Shown: piece by piece, positions 17,880 to 26,934 of the stretch
How the letters are laid out: every line of letters starts with the position of its first letter
Position numbering within the stretch: the stretch's first letter is position 1
Assembly: GCA_031963445.1 (NCBI GenBank)
Contig: JASSUH010000001.1
Span: forward strand, 186,001-250,000
Source: JASSUD01 sp031963445
GTDB lineage: Bacteria > Pseudomonadota > Gammaproteobacteria > Burkholderiales > Burkholderiaceae
Length of the DNA stretch: 64,000 nt
Direction: 5' to 3'
Program-made: the position numbers and the translations under genes
Notes under the pieces: generated by a model
Databases searched by the model: none
Seen by the model: only the letters and a program-made list of their open reading frames with translations
Told to the model about the DNA's origin: nothing

Positions 17880-19352
17880 ATGAAAAGCGCTACCCTCGAT
17901 CTTTCTCTTGCTTCGCTCACGCAAGCACAAAACCTGCTGCTTGCGCCTTATAGTCTTGATGAAACTGCGATTCAACGTACCCTGGCAGAAGTCTTTACGC
18001 ATCACGTGGATTACGCAGATATCTATTTCCAAACCACCCGCAGCGAAGCATGGAGTCTAGAAGAAGGTATCGTAAAAAGCGGCAGCTTCAACATCGACCA
18101 AGGGGTAGGAGTACGCGCTGTATCTGGCGAACGCACAGCGTTTGCTTATTCTGATGACCTCTCACCGCTAGCGCTCCAACAAGCAGCGCAAGCTGCTCGC
18201 GCGATTGGCCGGCAAGGCGGTGGTCAAGCCCGGGTGCGCTTAGCTAATCAAATTGGCCCACTCACTGGACATGCGTTGTATAGCGAACATGATCCATTAG
18301 CTTCCCTCGATGCCAGTGCTAAGGTTGCGCTGTTAGAACGCATCGAGAAAATGGCACGCAGTAAAGACTCACGCATTATTCAAGTGATGGCGAGTTTAGC
18401 TGGTGAGTATGATGTGGTTCTGATTGCACGCAGCGATGGCAAACTCGCCGCCGATGTACGGCCACTAGTACGGGTCTCGGTAAGCGTCGTAGCCGAGCAA
18501 AATGGACGGCGTGAAATGGGCAGCAGTGGCGGCGGTGGGCGTTTTGATTACAGTTACTTTAGTGACGAGCAGCTCGCCTACTACGTTGACCGTGCTGTGC
18601 ATGAGGCATTGATCAATCTCGACGCACGTCCGGCTCCAGCGGGTACGATGCCTGTGGTACTTGGCCCTGGCTGGCCAGGCGTTTTGTTGCACGAGGCCAT
18701 TGGACATGGCTTGGAAGGCGACTTTAACCGCAAAGGCTCCTCCGCCTTTGCTGGGCGTATTGGCGAGCGAGTCGCAGCCAAAGGAGTGACGGTGGTCGAT
18801 GACGGTACACTGCCCAACCGACGCGGCTCGCTGAATATCGATGATGAAGGCAACCCCACCCAATGTACCGTGCTAATTGAAGATGGAATCTTGCAAGGCT
18901 ATATGCAAGACACACTCAATGCGCGCTTGATGAATATGCCGCTGACCGGCAATGCGCGCCGCGAAGCTTACAATGCGTTGCCGATGCCCCGCATGACCAA
19001 TACTTATATGTTGAATGGCACGCGCGCACCGCAAGAAATTATCGCCTCAGTGCAGCATGGCCTGTATGCAGTGAACTTTAGTGGCGGCCAGGTGGATATC
19101 ACCAATGGCAAATTTGTGTTCTCAGCATCAGAAGCTTATATGATCGAGAATGGCAAAATTACTTATCCTGTCAAAGGCGCAACGATCATTGGCAGCGGCC
19201 CAGAGTCATTGCAATACGTCAGCATGATTGGCAATGATATGCAATTAGATACTGGCATAGGCGTGTGTGGCAAGGAAGGACAAAGCGTGCCGGTTGGGGT
19301 AGGCCAGCCCACTTTGCTAATTGATCAGATGACAGTAGGTGGTACAGTTTAG
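17880..19352 (+). CDS. tldD: Metalloprotease TldD
   Basis: Zinc peptidase that, with its partner TldE/PmbA, degrades unfolded or small peptides (microcin maturation and CcdA turnover in E. coli). 490 residues. The zinc site is LLHEAIGHGLEGDFNRKGS (HExxxH type), followed by VVDDGTLPNRRGSLNIDDEG and the C-terminal TIIGSGPESLQYVSMIGNDM and GKEGQSVPVGVGQPTLLI. No Shine-Dalgarno sequence precedes ATG 17880; a family C repeat ends 47 bp upstream. No pmbA is in the window. A family A repeat begins five bases after the stop. Confidence 0.97.
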   Translation: MKSATLDLSLASLTQAQNLLLAPYSLDETAIQRTLAEVFTHHVDYADIYFQTTRSEAWSLEEGIVKSGSFNIDQGVGVRAVSGERTAFAYSDDLSPLALQQAAQAARAIGRQGGGQARVRLANQIGPLTGHALYSEHDPLASLDASAKVALLERIEKMARSKDSRIIQVMASLAGEYDVVLIARSDGKLAADVRPLVRVSVSVVAEQNGRREMGSSGGGGRFDYSYFSDEQLAYYVDRAVHEALINLDARPAPAGTMPVVLGPGWPGVLLHEAIGHGLEGDFNRKGSSAFAGRIGERVAAKGVTVVDDGTLPNRRGSLNIDDEGNPTQCTVLIEDGILQGYMQDTLNARLMNMPLTGNARREAYNALPMPRMTNTYMLNGTRAPQEIIASVQHGLYAVNFSGGQVDITNGKFVFSASEAYMIENGKITYPVKGATIIGSGPESLQYVSMIGNDMQLDTGIGVCGKEGQSVPVGVGQPTLLIDQMTVGGTV

Positions 19353-19356
19353 GCTC

Positions 19357-19461
19357 AAGACCTGTTTAGGCTTTCCCTGGCGCCCTTGCGCCGCCTTGCC
19401 GTACCAGTTGTACTGTCTGCGGCGGCGCAAGACCACCAGGAAAACCCTAAACAGGTCCTTA
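19357..19461. repeat. Family A palindromic repeat, copy 5
   Basis: Full copy in inverted orientation, with termini AGACCTGTTTAGGC and CCTAAACAGGTCCT. It starts just after the tldD stop. The rest of the gap to 19564 shows no clear signal apart from AAGAGGACACA, the aroG ribosome-binding site. Confidence 0.9.
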
Positions 19462-19564
19462 AAATCCATTCAGGATCTATTCAACAGGCGCAATGCGCCA
19501 TCCAAGAATTAAACAACTCGATTTACGGGATGCTGCTCTTGTGAAGCATTTTTAAGAGGACACA

Positions 19565-20626
19565 ATGCCCCAACCGAATACCGACGATGTACGTATTAGC
19601 GAATTAAAAGAATTGGTGCCACCTGCTACGTTAATTCGTGAGTTTCCCTGCACGGAACAAATCGCTGATCTTATTTATCGCACTCGTCAAACCTTACACC
19701 GCATTCTGCATGGTCTAGAAGATCGACTGATCGTCGTTATCGGTCCGTGCTCAATTCATGACACGCAGGCTGCGCTTGACTATGCGCGCAGGCTCGCTGA
19801 GCAACGTGAGCGCTTTGCGAATGAATTAGAAATTGTGATGCGTGTGTATTTTGAGAAACCGCGTACGACCGTTGGCTGGAAGGGGTTAATTAATGATCCT
19901 TATCTAGACAATAGCTTTCAGATCAATCAAGGCTTGCGCTTAGCACGCGAACTCCTGATGCAAATTAATGCACTAGGTTTGCCTGCTGGCACAGAATATC
20001 TCGATACGATCAGCCCACAATTCGTCGCCGATCTTATTTCATGGGGAGCGATTGGCGCACGCACTACCGAATCACAAGTACATCGAGAACTTGCCTCTGG
20101 CTCATCCTGCCCTATCGGATTTAAAAACGGCACCGATGGCAATGTAAAAATCGCTATCGATGCCATCCAAGCAGCGGCCCAGCCACATCACTTCCTAGCC
20201 GTTACCAAAAGTGGTGCGTCTGCGATTGCGACAACGGTTGGCAATGAAGATGGTCACCTTATTTTGCGTGGTGGCAAAGAGCCTAATTATCATGCGGCCG
20301 ATGTTGATGCCGTCTGCGCCCAACTCACCCAAGCTGGCCTACCCGCTCGGCTAATGATTGATGCAAGCCATGCGAATAGCATGAAGAAACATGAAAACCA
20401 AATCTTAGTGTGCAACGATATCGCTGAACAAATCGCTGGCGGGGACGCACGCATCGCTGGCGTGATGGTTGAATCTCATCTCGTCGCAGGCCGCCAAGAC
20501 CTACAACCAGGCCAAACGCTAACCTACGGGCAAAGCATTACCGACGCTTGCCTTGGTTGGGAAGACAGCGTAGCCGTGCTACAACAACTCGCCAATGCCG
20601 TGAAACAGCGACGTAATCCGAATTAA
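19565..20626 (+). CDS. aroG: DAHP synthase (class I, AroG type), copy 1
   Basis: Condenses phosphoenolpyruvate and erythrose 4-phosphate, the entry step of the shikimate pathway. 353 residues. Conserved blocks: VVIGPCSIHD, EKPRTTVGWKGLINDP, GARTTESQVHRELASG, GFKNGTDGNVKIAIDAI, LRGGKEPNYHA, MIDASHANS, GVMVESHLV, GQSITDACLGWEDS. The ribosome-binding site is AAGAGGAC. It differs from the adjacent copy at SGSSCPIG (other copy SGLSCPIG) and FLAVTKSG (other copy FLSVTKNG), which by alignment to E. coli AroG fall around its phenylalanine pocket (Leu179, Phe209 region). Feedback behaviour may therefore differ; that is inference. Confidence 0.97.
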   Translation: MPQPNTDDVRISELKELVPPATLIREFPCTEQIADLIYRTRQTLHRILHGLEDRLIVVIGPCSIHDTQAALDYARRLAEQRERFANELEIVMRVYFEKPRTTVGWKGLINDPYLDNSFQINQGLRLARELLMQINALGLPAGTEYLDTISPQFVADLISWGAIGARTTESQVHRELASGSSCPIGFKNGTDGNVKIAIDAIQAAAQPHHFLAVTKSGASAIATTVGNEDGHLILRGGKEPNYHAADVDAVCAQLTQAGLPARLMIDASHANSMKKHENQILVCNDIAEQIAGGDARIAGVMVESHLVAGRQDLQPGQTLTYGQSITDACLGWEDSVAVLQQLANAVKQRRNPN

Positions 20627-20635
20627 GAGGACACC

Positions 20636-21745
20636 ATGGGCCAACTCAATACCGATGATGTGCGGATTAACGAATTAAAAGAATTAGCGACCCCTGCTAC
20701 GTTAATTCGTGAATTCCCCTGCACCGAACAAACTGCCGATCTCATTTATCGCACGCGCCAAACCTTGCATCGCATTTTGCATGGTTTAGAAGATCGGCTT
20801 ATTGTGGTGATTGGCCCGTGCTCGATTCATGATATGCAAGCTGCACTTGAATATGCGCGCAGGCTCACTGAACAACGCGAGCGCTTTGCGAATGAATTAG
20901 AAATTGTGATGCGTGTGTACTTTGAGAAACCACGCACAACCGTTGGCTGGAAGGGTTTAATTAATGATCCATTCTTAGACAATAGCTTTCAAATCAATCA
21001 AGGCTTACGGTTGGCACGTGAACTCCTGATGCAAATTAATGCATTAGGTTTGCCTGCTGGCACTGAGTACCTCGATATGATCAGCCCACAATTTGTCGCC
21101 GATCTTATTTCATGGGGAGCGATTGGCGCCCGTACCACCGAATCACAAGTGCATCGAGAACTTGCCTCTGGTTTATCCTGCCCTATCGGATTTAAAAACG
21201 GCACCGATGGCAATGTAAAAATCGCTATCGATGCCGTCAAAGCAGCAGCCCAACCGCACCACTTTTTATCTGTCACCAAAAACGGCGTCTTGGCCATTGT
21301 GTCAACGGCTGGCAATGAAGATGGCCACCTTATTCTGCGTGGTGGCAAAGAGCCTAACTATCATGCTGCCGATGTTGATGCCGTCTGCGTTCAGCTTACT
21401 CAAGCTGGCCTACCCACTCAACTGATGATCGATGCGAGCCACGCCAATAGCAGGAAAAAACACGAAAACCAAATCTTGGTATGCAACGATATCGCTGAAC
21501 AAATCGCCGCGGGCGACTCACGCATCGCTGGCGTGATGATTGAATCTCACCTCGTCGCAGGCCGCCAAGAATTACAAGCAGGGCAAACACTGACCTACGG
21601 GCAAAGCATTACCGACGCTTGCCTGGGTTGGGAAGACAGCGTAGCCGTGCTGGAGCAACTCGCCAATGCAGTGAAACAGCGGCGCGCGCTGCACCAGACA
21701 AAAACTAACGCCGAGCAGCAAACGTGCGGAGCGACGGAGCAATAG
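20636..21745 (+). CDS. aroG: DAHP synthase (class I, AroG type), tandem copy 2
   Basis: Second AroG-type enzyme, beginning 9 bp after copy 1 behind an identical AAGAGGACAC leader. Most of the protein is identical to copy 1, so this is a recent tandem duplication. It keeps SGLSCPIG and FLSVTK as in E. coli AroG, but has HANSRKKHENQ where copy 1 has HANSMKKHENQ. Its C-terminus runs about 16 residues past copy 1 (tail TKTNAEQQTCGATEQ). All catalytic blocks are intact, so both copies should be active. It is likely cotranscribed with copy 1 and perhaps with yggS, 20 bp further on. Confidence 0.97.
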   Translation: MGQLNTDDVRINELKELATPATLIREFPCTEQTADLIYRTRQTLHRILHGLEDRLIVVIGPCSIHDMQAALEYARRLTEQRERFANELEIVMRVYFEKPRTTVGWKGLINDPFLDNSFQINQGLRLARELLMQINALGLPAGTEYLDMISPQFVADLISWGAIGARTTESQVHRELASGLSCPIGFKNGTDGNVKIAIDAVKAAAQPHHFLSVTKNGVLAIVSTAGNEDGHLILRGGKEPNYHAADVDAVCVQLTQAGLPTQLMIDASHANSRKKHENQILVCNDIAEQIAAGDSRIAGVMIESHLVAGRQELQAGQTLTYGQSITDACLGWEDSVAVLEQLANAVKQRRALHQTKTNAEQQTCGATEQ

Positions 21746-21765
21746 AAAATATCTGCGAAGCTGAC

Positions 21766-22467
21766 ATGACAGATGAAATTGCTTATCGTCTTGCGGCAGT
21801 GCGCGAGCAAATTGCTCAAGCCGCGCATGCTGCTGGGCGACGCCCTGACGAAATAAAATTACTGGCCGTCTCAAAATATTTTCCTGCACAAGCGCTACGC
21901 GCTGCGTTTGCAGCAGGCCAAGCTGCATTTGGTGAGAGCTACTTGCAAGAAGCCCTCGTCAAAATCGCTACGCTAGCTGACTTAAACGAGCAACTAGAAT
22001 GGCATTTCATTGGCCCGTTGCAGAGCAATAAAACCAAATTAATTGCCACCCACTTTGCTTGGGTGCATTCAGTTGATCGACTTAAAGTTGCGCAACGCCT
22101 ATCTGAACAACGGCCAACTGAGTTACCTCCGCTAAACGTTTGCATACAAATCAACATTAGTGATGAGGCAAGCAAACACGGCGTACTACTCGAGCAAGCG
22201 CAAACGCTAGCGCAAGCAATTAGCCAAATGCCTCGCCTGCGTTTACGTGGGTTAATGGCCATTCCAGCAGCCGCTTCAACACTAGAAGCACAACGCGCAC
22301 CTTATCGACAGTTACGGCATTTATTTGAAACGTTGCGCACGCAAGGACTCCCATTGGATACATTATCCATGGGCATGTCCGCCGACCTTAACGCAGCCGT
22401 AATGGAAGGTGCGACATTAGTACGAATAGGGACGGCTATTTTTGGGCAGCGCAGCCCTAGTCTATAA
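21766..22467 (+). CDS. YggS/PLPBP family pyridoxal-phosphate homeostasis protein
   Basis: Single-domain alanine-racemase-fold protein that binds PLP and keeps vitamin B6 and amino-acid pools balanced; no enzymatic activity is established. The PLP lysine is in KLLAVSKYFP; other marks are FGESYLQEAL, WHFIGPLQSNK, LRGLMAIPA and LSMGMSADLNAAV. I chose ATG 21766 (MTDEIAYRLAAVREQI), as in relatives; the open frame reaches back into aroG copy 2. It precedes proC by 17 bp, a frequent pairing. Confidence 0.96.
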   Translation: MTDEIAYRLAAVREQIAQAAHAAGRRPDEIKLLAVSKYFPAQALRAAFAAGQAAFGESYLQEALVKIATLADLNEQLEWHFIGPLQSNKTKLIATHFAWVHSVDRLKVAQRLSEQRPTELPPLNVCIQINISDEASKHGVLLEQAQTLAQAISQMPRLRLRGLMAIPAAASTLEAQRAPYRQLRHLFETLRTQGLPLDTLSMGMSADLNAAVMEGATLVRIGTAIFGQRSPSL

Positions 22468-22484
22468 ATCTAAACAGGTGAATC

Positions 22485-23294
22485 ATGAAAATTGCTTTTA
22501 TCGGTGGCGGTAATATGGCAACCGCTTTGGTTGGTGGGCTTATCAAGCGTGGCGTACCAGGTACTGATATTTATGTAATCGATACCAATGAGTCAAAACG
22601 TACTCGACTCACCGAAGATTTTGGGATTCAGACTGGTGCCTCGCTGAATGAGGCGCTGAGCGAATATGAGGTAGTAGTGTTAGCGGTCAAACCACAAGCC
22701 CTAAAAGAATGTGCTTATCAGCTAGCCCCTTACCTAAAAGACCAGCTTGTGATTAGCGTTGCCGTAGGAGTGCGTGCTGCTGATATTTCACGTTGGCTAA
22801 ACCATCACAAACGCATCGTGCGCGCTATGCCAAATACGCCATCGCTCATTGGCCAAGGCGTCACGGGAGCCACCACCTTTAATCACGATAAAGCAGATCG
22901 CGAATTAGCACAGCAAGTCCTCGAGCCAGCAGGCGAAGTTATCTGGCTCGAGAATGAAAGCCAAATTGATGCCCTTAGCGCCGTTTCTGGCAGCGGCCCG
23001 GCTTATGTGTTTTATTTTATCGAAGCACTTGAGCGCGCCGCGCACGAACTAGGCTTTAACGACAGCCAGAGCCGCCAGATGGCACTCAAAACCTTTGCTG
23101 GCGCCGTGCAACTCGCGCTGCAATCTGACGAGTCACCGGGCCAATTGCGTGAACGTGTCACCTCAAAAGGCGGCACAACAGCAGCCGCCCTCAACTCATT
23201 CAACCAGAATCAAGTAAAAGAAAAAATCGTCAGTGGTACATTCGCTGCCCTTGCGCGTGCCAAAGAAATGAGTGATGAATTCGGGCGGGATTAA
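22485..23294 (+). CDS. proC: Pyrroline-5-carboxylate reductase
   Basis: NAD(P)H-dependent last step of proline synthesis. 269 residues. Rossmann start KIAFIGGGNMATALVGGL; then VVLAVKPQAL, VRAMPNTPSLIGQG, the active-site region SAVSGSGPAYVFYFIEAL, and LRERVTSKGGTTAAAL. AGGTGA lies just upstream of the ATG. Likely cotranscribed with yggS; a family B repeat follows. Confidence 0.98.
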   Translation: MKIAFIGGGNMATALVGGLIKRGVPGTDIYVIDTNESKRTRLTEDFGIQTGASLNEALSEYEVVVLAVKPQALKECAYQLAPYLKDQLVISVAVGVRAADISRWLNHHKRIVRAMPNTPSLIGQGVTGATTFNHDKADRELAQQVLEPAGEVIWLENESQIDALSAVSGSGPAYVFYFIEALERAAHELGFNDSQSRQMALKTFAGAVQLALQSDESPGQLRERVTSKGGTTAAALNSFNQNQVKEKIVSGTFAALARAKEMSDEFGRD

Positions 23295-23307
23295 ATGCCA
23301 AAAAATT

Positions 23308-23393
23308 GTAGGTTGGGGTGACGAAGGAACCCCAACATGACTACCGATAACCTCTTAACTCTCCCCTCTTTGAGATCTTGAACAGACTCTAAG
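23308..23393. repeat. Family B palindromic repeat, copy 5
   Basis: Hairpin core at about 23314-23338 (GTTGGGGT ... ACCCCAAC with GACGAAGG-type loop), then ATGACTACCGATAACCTC and the terminus GATCTTGAACAGACTCTAAG, which stops about 2 bases short of the ubiA stop codon. It lies between the convergent genes proC and ubiA. Confidence 0.85.
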
Positions 23394-23395
23394 AC

Positions 23396-24271
23396 TCAAT
23401 GCGCCACTACTTTAATAAAAGCGTAATGCGCAGCAATACCAGCGAATAACAATCCACCTAGCCAATTATTGTGTTTAAAAGCCTTAAAGCATTGGCTGGG
23501 TGTGCGGTTGCGAATTAGCGTGTAATGGTAGATAGCGCAAACTACTGCAGTGGTGAAGCCAAGCCAGAATGGCAACGTATAGTGCAGCGTATAACCCAGC
23601 ATCGCATAGATCGTAAAAAAACCGATATAACAACCCATCACTGCTAATACATCGTACTTACCAAACGTTAGCGCTGAAGTACGGATACCAATCTTGAGGT
23701 CATCTTCACGATCTACCATTGCATACTCAGTATCGTAGGCCAGCGACCAAAAGACATTGGCTAATACCATCATCCATGCAAGCGGTGGCACTTGCGCTTG
23801 TACCGCGGCAAATGCCATTGGTATACCAAAACCAAAAGCCAACCCTAAATAAGCCTGCGGCAATGCAAAAAAACGCTTAGTAAACGGATAACTAGCGGCA
23901 ATAAAAACCGCAGCGAGCGAGAGCTCTTTAGTGAGCGTATTAAGCGGCCAAATCAAAGCAAAAGCCAACAGCGCCAGTACAGCTGCTACCGTCAATGCCT
24001 CAGCTGGACTTATTTTTTTAGCCGTAAGCGGCCGCGCCTGAGTACGCTTCACATGCAAATCAAAATCACGATCCGCGTAATCATTAATCGCGCAACCCGC
24101 TGAACGCATCAGCACTGTGCCTATGACAAAAATAGCCAGCAGCGCTAACGTAGGCTGTCCGTTAGAAGCCATCCATAAAGCATTCAAAGTCGGCCAGAGC
24201 AATAATAAACTGCCCTCTGGCTTATCTAGTCGAACCAATTGGGCGTATAAAAGGAAGCGTTGTTTGATCAT
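23396..24271 (-). CDS. ubiA: 4-hydroxybenzoate octaprenyltransferase
   Basis: Integral membrane enzyme attaching the polyprenyl chain to 4-hydroxybenzoate in ubiquinone synthesis. About 291 residues with eight to nine hydrophobic helices. The two Asp-rich prenyl-diphosphate motifs are NDYADRDFD (near residue 72) and DTEYAMVDREDD (near residue 195). The N-terminal RLDKPEGSLLLLWPTL is typical. Start taken at ATG 24271; a TTG one codon upstream is also in frame. A family B repeat lies at each end. Confidence 0.97.
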   Translation of the reverse strand: MIKQRFLLYAQLVRLDKPEGSLLLLWPTLNALWMASNGQPTLALLAIFVIGTVLMRSAGCAINDYADRDFDLHVKRTQARPLTAKKISPAEALTVAAVLALLAFALIWPLNTLTKELSLAAVFIAASYPFTKRFFALPQAYLGLAFGFGIPMAFAAVQAQVPPLAWMMVLANVFWSLAYDTEYAMVDREDDLKIGIRTSALTFGKYDVLAVMGCYIGFFTIYAMLGYTLHYTLPFWLGFTTAVVCAIYHYTLIRNRTPSQCFKAFKHNNWLGGLLFAGIAAHYAFIKVVAH

Positions 24272-24299
24272 CAATGGCTTAAGCGAAACTGTTTACGAT

Positions 24300-24440
24300 T
24301 TTTCTAAGAGTCCACTCTAAGTCTTTCAGAAAAGCCAATAGGGGTTATTGATGCCCACGTTGGGGTGACGAAGGAACCCCAACATAACTACCAATCACCT
24401 CTAAAACCTTTCTTCCTTGAGACGTTGAGCAAATCTCTTA
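24300..24440. repeat. Family B palindromic repeat, copy 6 (ends in recG stop)
   Basis: Arms CTAAGAGTCCACTCTAAG, CCAATAGGGGTTATTGATG; hairpin core 24359-24383; then CATAACTACCAATCACCTC. The degenerate terminus reads AGAGATTTGCTCAACGTCTC on the minus strand and completes the recG stop (TA plus A). Confidence 0.8.
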
Positions 24441-26558
24441 AACCTTTAAATAATCCTCACGACTACCAAACCAGCGCTGCAATTGCTGCACTGCAATAGT
24501 CGGGTGTTCTTTTAGCAAATAGTCAGCCACCTGCTGTGTGGTTTTGATTAGGTGGCTATCTTGCTGTAAATCGGCAAAACGCAGCATAACAGCGCCTGAT
24601 TGGCGGGCGCCGAGGAATTCACCTGGCCCACGAATTTCCAGATCACGTTGAGCAATCGCAAAGCCATCGTTAGAGGCACGCATAATTTGCAGTCGCTCGC
24701 GCGCCGCGAAAGAAAGCGGTGCAGCATAGAGCAACAGACAAACTGATTCGGCCCTACCCCGCCCCACTCGCCCACGTAGTTGGTGTAGCTGCGCCAACCC
24801 AAAGCGCTCAGCATGTTCGATGACCATCAATGAGGCATTCGGTACATCAACGCCAACTTCAATCACTGTCGTAGCGACTAAAAGTTGGATCTGTTGCTTG
24901 ACAAAACCCTCCATCACCGCCGCTTTCTCTGCCGCATTTAAGCGTCCATGTAATAAACCTACCTTCAATTCAGGCAGCGCAGCCGCCAATGTCTCGTAAG
25001 TATCAACAGCCGTTTGCAGTTGTAGCGCTTCGCTTTCTTCAATTAATGGGCAAACCCAATAAGCCTGCCGCCCTGCCAGCGTTGCTTGCCGCACGCGCGC
25101 AATCACCTCAGCACGCCGCTCTGCATTAATAAGCTTAGTTAGAACAGGCGTGCGGCCAGGCGGCAACGTATCAATCGTTGAAACATCAAGATCAGCGTAA
25201 TAACTCATCGCTAAGGTACGAGGGATGGGCGTGGCGCTCATCATTAACTGGTGTGGTTGCCACTGTTCTTGCTCTGCCGCGTTTTTTGCTGCATTTTCTG
25301 CTTTCGTTGCTAACGCCAATCGCTGCGCAACGCCGAAACGGTGTTGCTCATCAACAATCACCAACCCAAGCCGAGCAAACTCTACTGCCTGTTGAAACAA
25401 TGCATGCGTGCCGATGACTAATTGTGCTGCGCCGCTACCAATCTCTTCCAGTACCGTACGTTTAGCTTTAGCGCCGAGGCCACCCGCTAGCCATCCGACT
25501 TGTATCCCTAATGGGACAAACCAACTTTGTAATTTGCGTACATGTTGTTCAGCGAGCAGCTCGGTAGGCGCCATCAACGCGACTTGATAGCCTGCGTCGA
25601 TCGCTTGCGCAGCAGCCAGTGCAGCCACAATCGTTTTGCCACTGCCGACATCGCCTTGCAACAGCCGTTGCATCGGATGCGGCTGACTTAAATCAAAACT
25701 AATTTCGGCCCATACGCGTTGTTGTGCATCAGTCAAAGTAAATGGCAAAGCGCGCTCAAAACGAGCTAACAGCGAATCTGACTCCTCTGATATCGCATCT
25801 AACATAGAGCGTGGCATCAACGGTGCGATACGCTTACGCCGCTCATGATGCGCACGTTTAAGAGAAAGCTGTTGGGCCAATAACTCTTCAAATTTAACTC
25901 GTTGCCAAGCGGGGTGATGGTGTTCAAGGAGCGCTGTTTTATCTTCCTCAGCACTTGGGTGATGCAACGTGCGCACAGATTGCGCGAGCGTTGGTAGATG
26001 TAATGGAGCCAGCCATCGATGAACCATTTCAGCAGGCCATAACTCTGGCAAAGATACTCGCTTAAGCGCCTGATCAATAGCGCGTCGCAAATAGACTTGG
26101 CTAATGCCGGCGGCGCTCGGATAAACGGGCGTTAGCACTTGCGGCAACGGCTCATCAGGCTCAGCCACGCGATACGCAGGGTGCACCATCTCAATCTCAA
26201 AAAAGCCCCCTCTCACCTCACCTCGCACCCGCAGGCACGCACCAACTGCCAATTGTTTAATCTGGCTAGGATAGAAATTTAGAAAACGCAACGTTAGCTG
26301 ATCATTATTCTTGTCAACTAAGGTCACCAGCAGTTGTCGGCGAGGCTGATACTTGACCTGGTTTTCAGCAACCACCCCTTCTACCTGCGCGTTCATACCC
26401 GGCAACAAATCACGAATTGCCGTTAGCGTCGTTTCATCTTCATAGCGTAGGGGTAAGTGCAGCACCAAATCTAAGTCAGTGGATAAACCGAGCTTAGTCA
26501 GTTTATTTGCTGATGTTGATGTGTTTGAAGATCGTGAAGCAGATTTAGCGGTAGACAC
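24438..26558 (-). CDS. recG: ATP-dependent DNA helicase RecG
   Basis: Reverses stalled forks and processes Holliday junctions. 706 residues: N-terminal wedge/OB domain (GVVAENQVKYQPRRQLLVTL), helicase motifs GDVGSGKTIVAALAAAQA, MAPTELLAEQH, VDEQHRFGVAQR, MSATPIPRTLAMSYYADLD, then VATTVIEVGVDVPNASLMVI, HQLRGRVGRG and the C-terminal GPGEFLGARQSG. The frame opens with GTG at 26558; the first 17 residues are Ser/Thr-rich and the true start may be slightly downstream. The stop is supplied by family B copy 6. Confidence 0.97.
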   Translation of the reverse strand: MSTAKSASRSSNTSTSANKLTKLGLSTDLDLVLHLPLRYEDETTLTAIRDLLPGMNAQVEGVVAENQVKYQPRRQLLVTLVDKNNDQLTLRFLNFYPSQIKQLAVGACLRVRGEVRGGFFEIEMVHPAYRVAEPDEPLPQVLTPVYPSAAGISQVYLRRAIDQALKRVSLPELWPAEMVHRWLAPLHLPTLAQSVRTLHHPSAEEDKTALLEHHHPAWQRVKFEELLAQQLSLKRAHHERRKRIAPLMPRSMLDAISEESDSLLARFERALPFTLTDAQQRVWAEISFDLSQPHPMQRLLQGDVGSGKTIVAALAAAQAIDAGYQVALMAPTELLAEQHVRKLQSWFVPLGIQVGWLAGGLGAKAKRTVLEEIGSGAAQLVIGTHALFQQAVEFARLGLVIVDEQHRFGVAQRLALATKAENAAKNAAEQEQWQPHQLMMSATPIPRTLAMSYYADLDVSTIDTLPPGRTPVLTKLINAERRAEVIARVRQATLAGRQAYWVCPLIEESEALQLQTAVDTYETLAAALPELKVGLLHGRLNAAEKAAVMEGFVKQQIQLLVATTVIEVGVDVPNASLMVIEHAERFGLAQLHQLRGRVGRGRAESVCLLLYAAPLSFAARERLQIMRASNDGFAIAQRDLEIRGPGEFLGARQSGAVMLRFADLQQDSHLIKTTQQVADYLLKEHPTIAVQQLQRWFGSREDYLKV

Positions 26559-26775
26559 AAAAATTCTTCTCTAATTAGCCGAAAGGAAAGCCTGTCTAAA
26601 TTTAAAAGCAAAGGATACCAAAATAGGCAGGCCTTTCCGTATAGCTGAGGAGTTTTCTATCAATTTTTCAAACAGCGCAATTGGTTATTTTCAGCAGATT
26701 AAGTAAGCGCTCTCCGATATCTTCACGAAGTCATTTAATAAAAACCGTTGCGCGTATCAGAGAATTCTTTATTTT

Positions 26776-26800
26776 TTCGGCTAGCGATACGGAATTTCGC
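26776..26800 (+). promoter_or_regulatory. Putative hrpII/PIP-type box
   Basis: TTCG at 26776-26779 and TTCG at 26796-26799 are separated by exactly 16 bases (TTCGG-N15-TTCGC), matching the hrpII box of HrpB-type and the PIP box of HrpX-type AraC regulators that switch on type III secretion genes. It lies about 190 bp upstream of, and in the same direction as, the gene at 26989. The expected YANNNT -10 at 30-32 bp is not evident. A couple of such pairs are expected by chance in 64 kb of both strands, so this is suggestive only. Confidence 0.4.
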
Positions 26801-26849
26801 TTTTTGAAATTTTATATATCGATTATTTGATAAAAAGAATCTGTTTAAC

Positions 26850-26934
26850 AAAGATTTGCGAATCTCTCACATTATCGGCGCTCATCCTAGCTATACCGCA
26901 CATTAGAAATTCACGCATTACTTCGCAAATCTTT
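26850..26934. repeat. Perfect 13-bp inverted repeat upstream of the effector-like gene
   Basis: AAAGATTTGCGAA at 26850-26862 and its exact complement TTCGCAAATCTTT at 26922-26934, with 59 bases between. The flanks extend the similarity (AACA... / ...TTGAA). It could be a small mobile element, an operator pair or an RNA stem in the leader of the gene at 26989. Confidence 0.6.
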
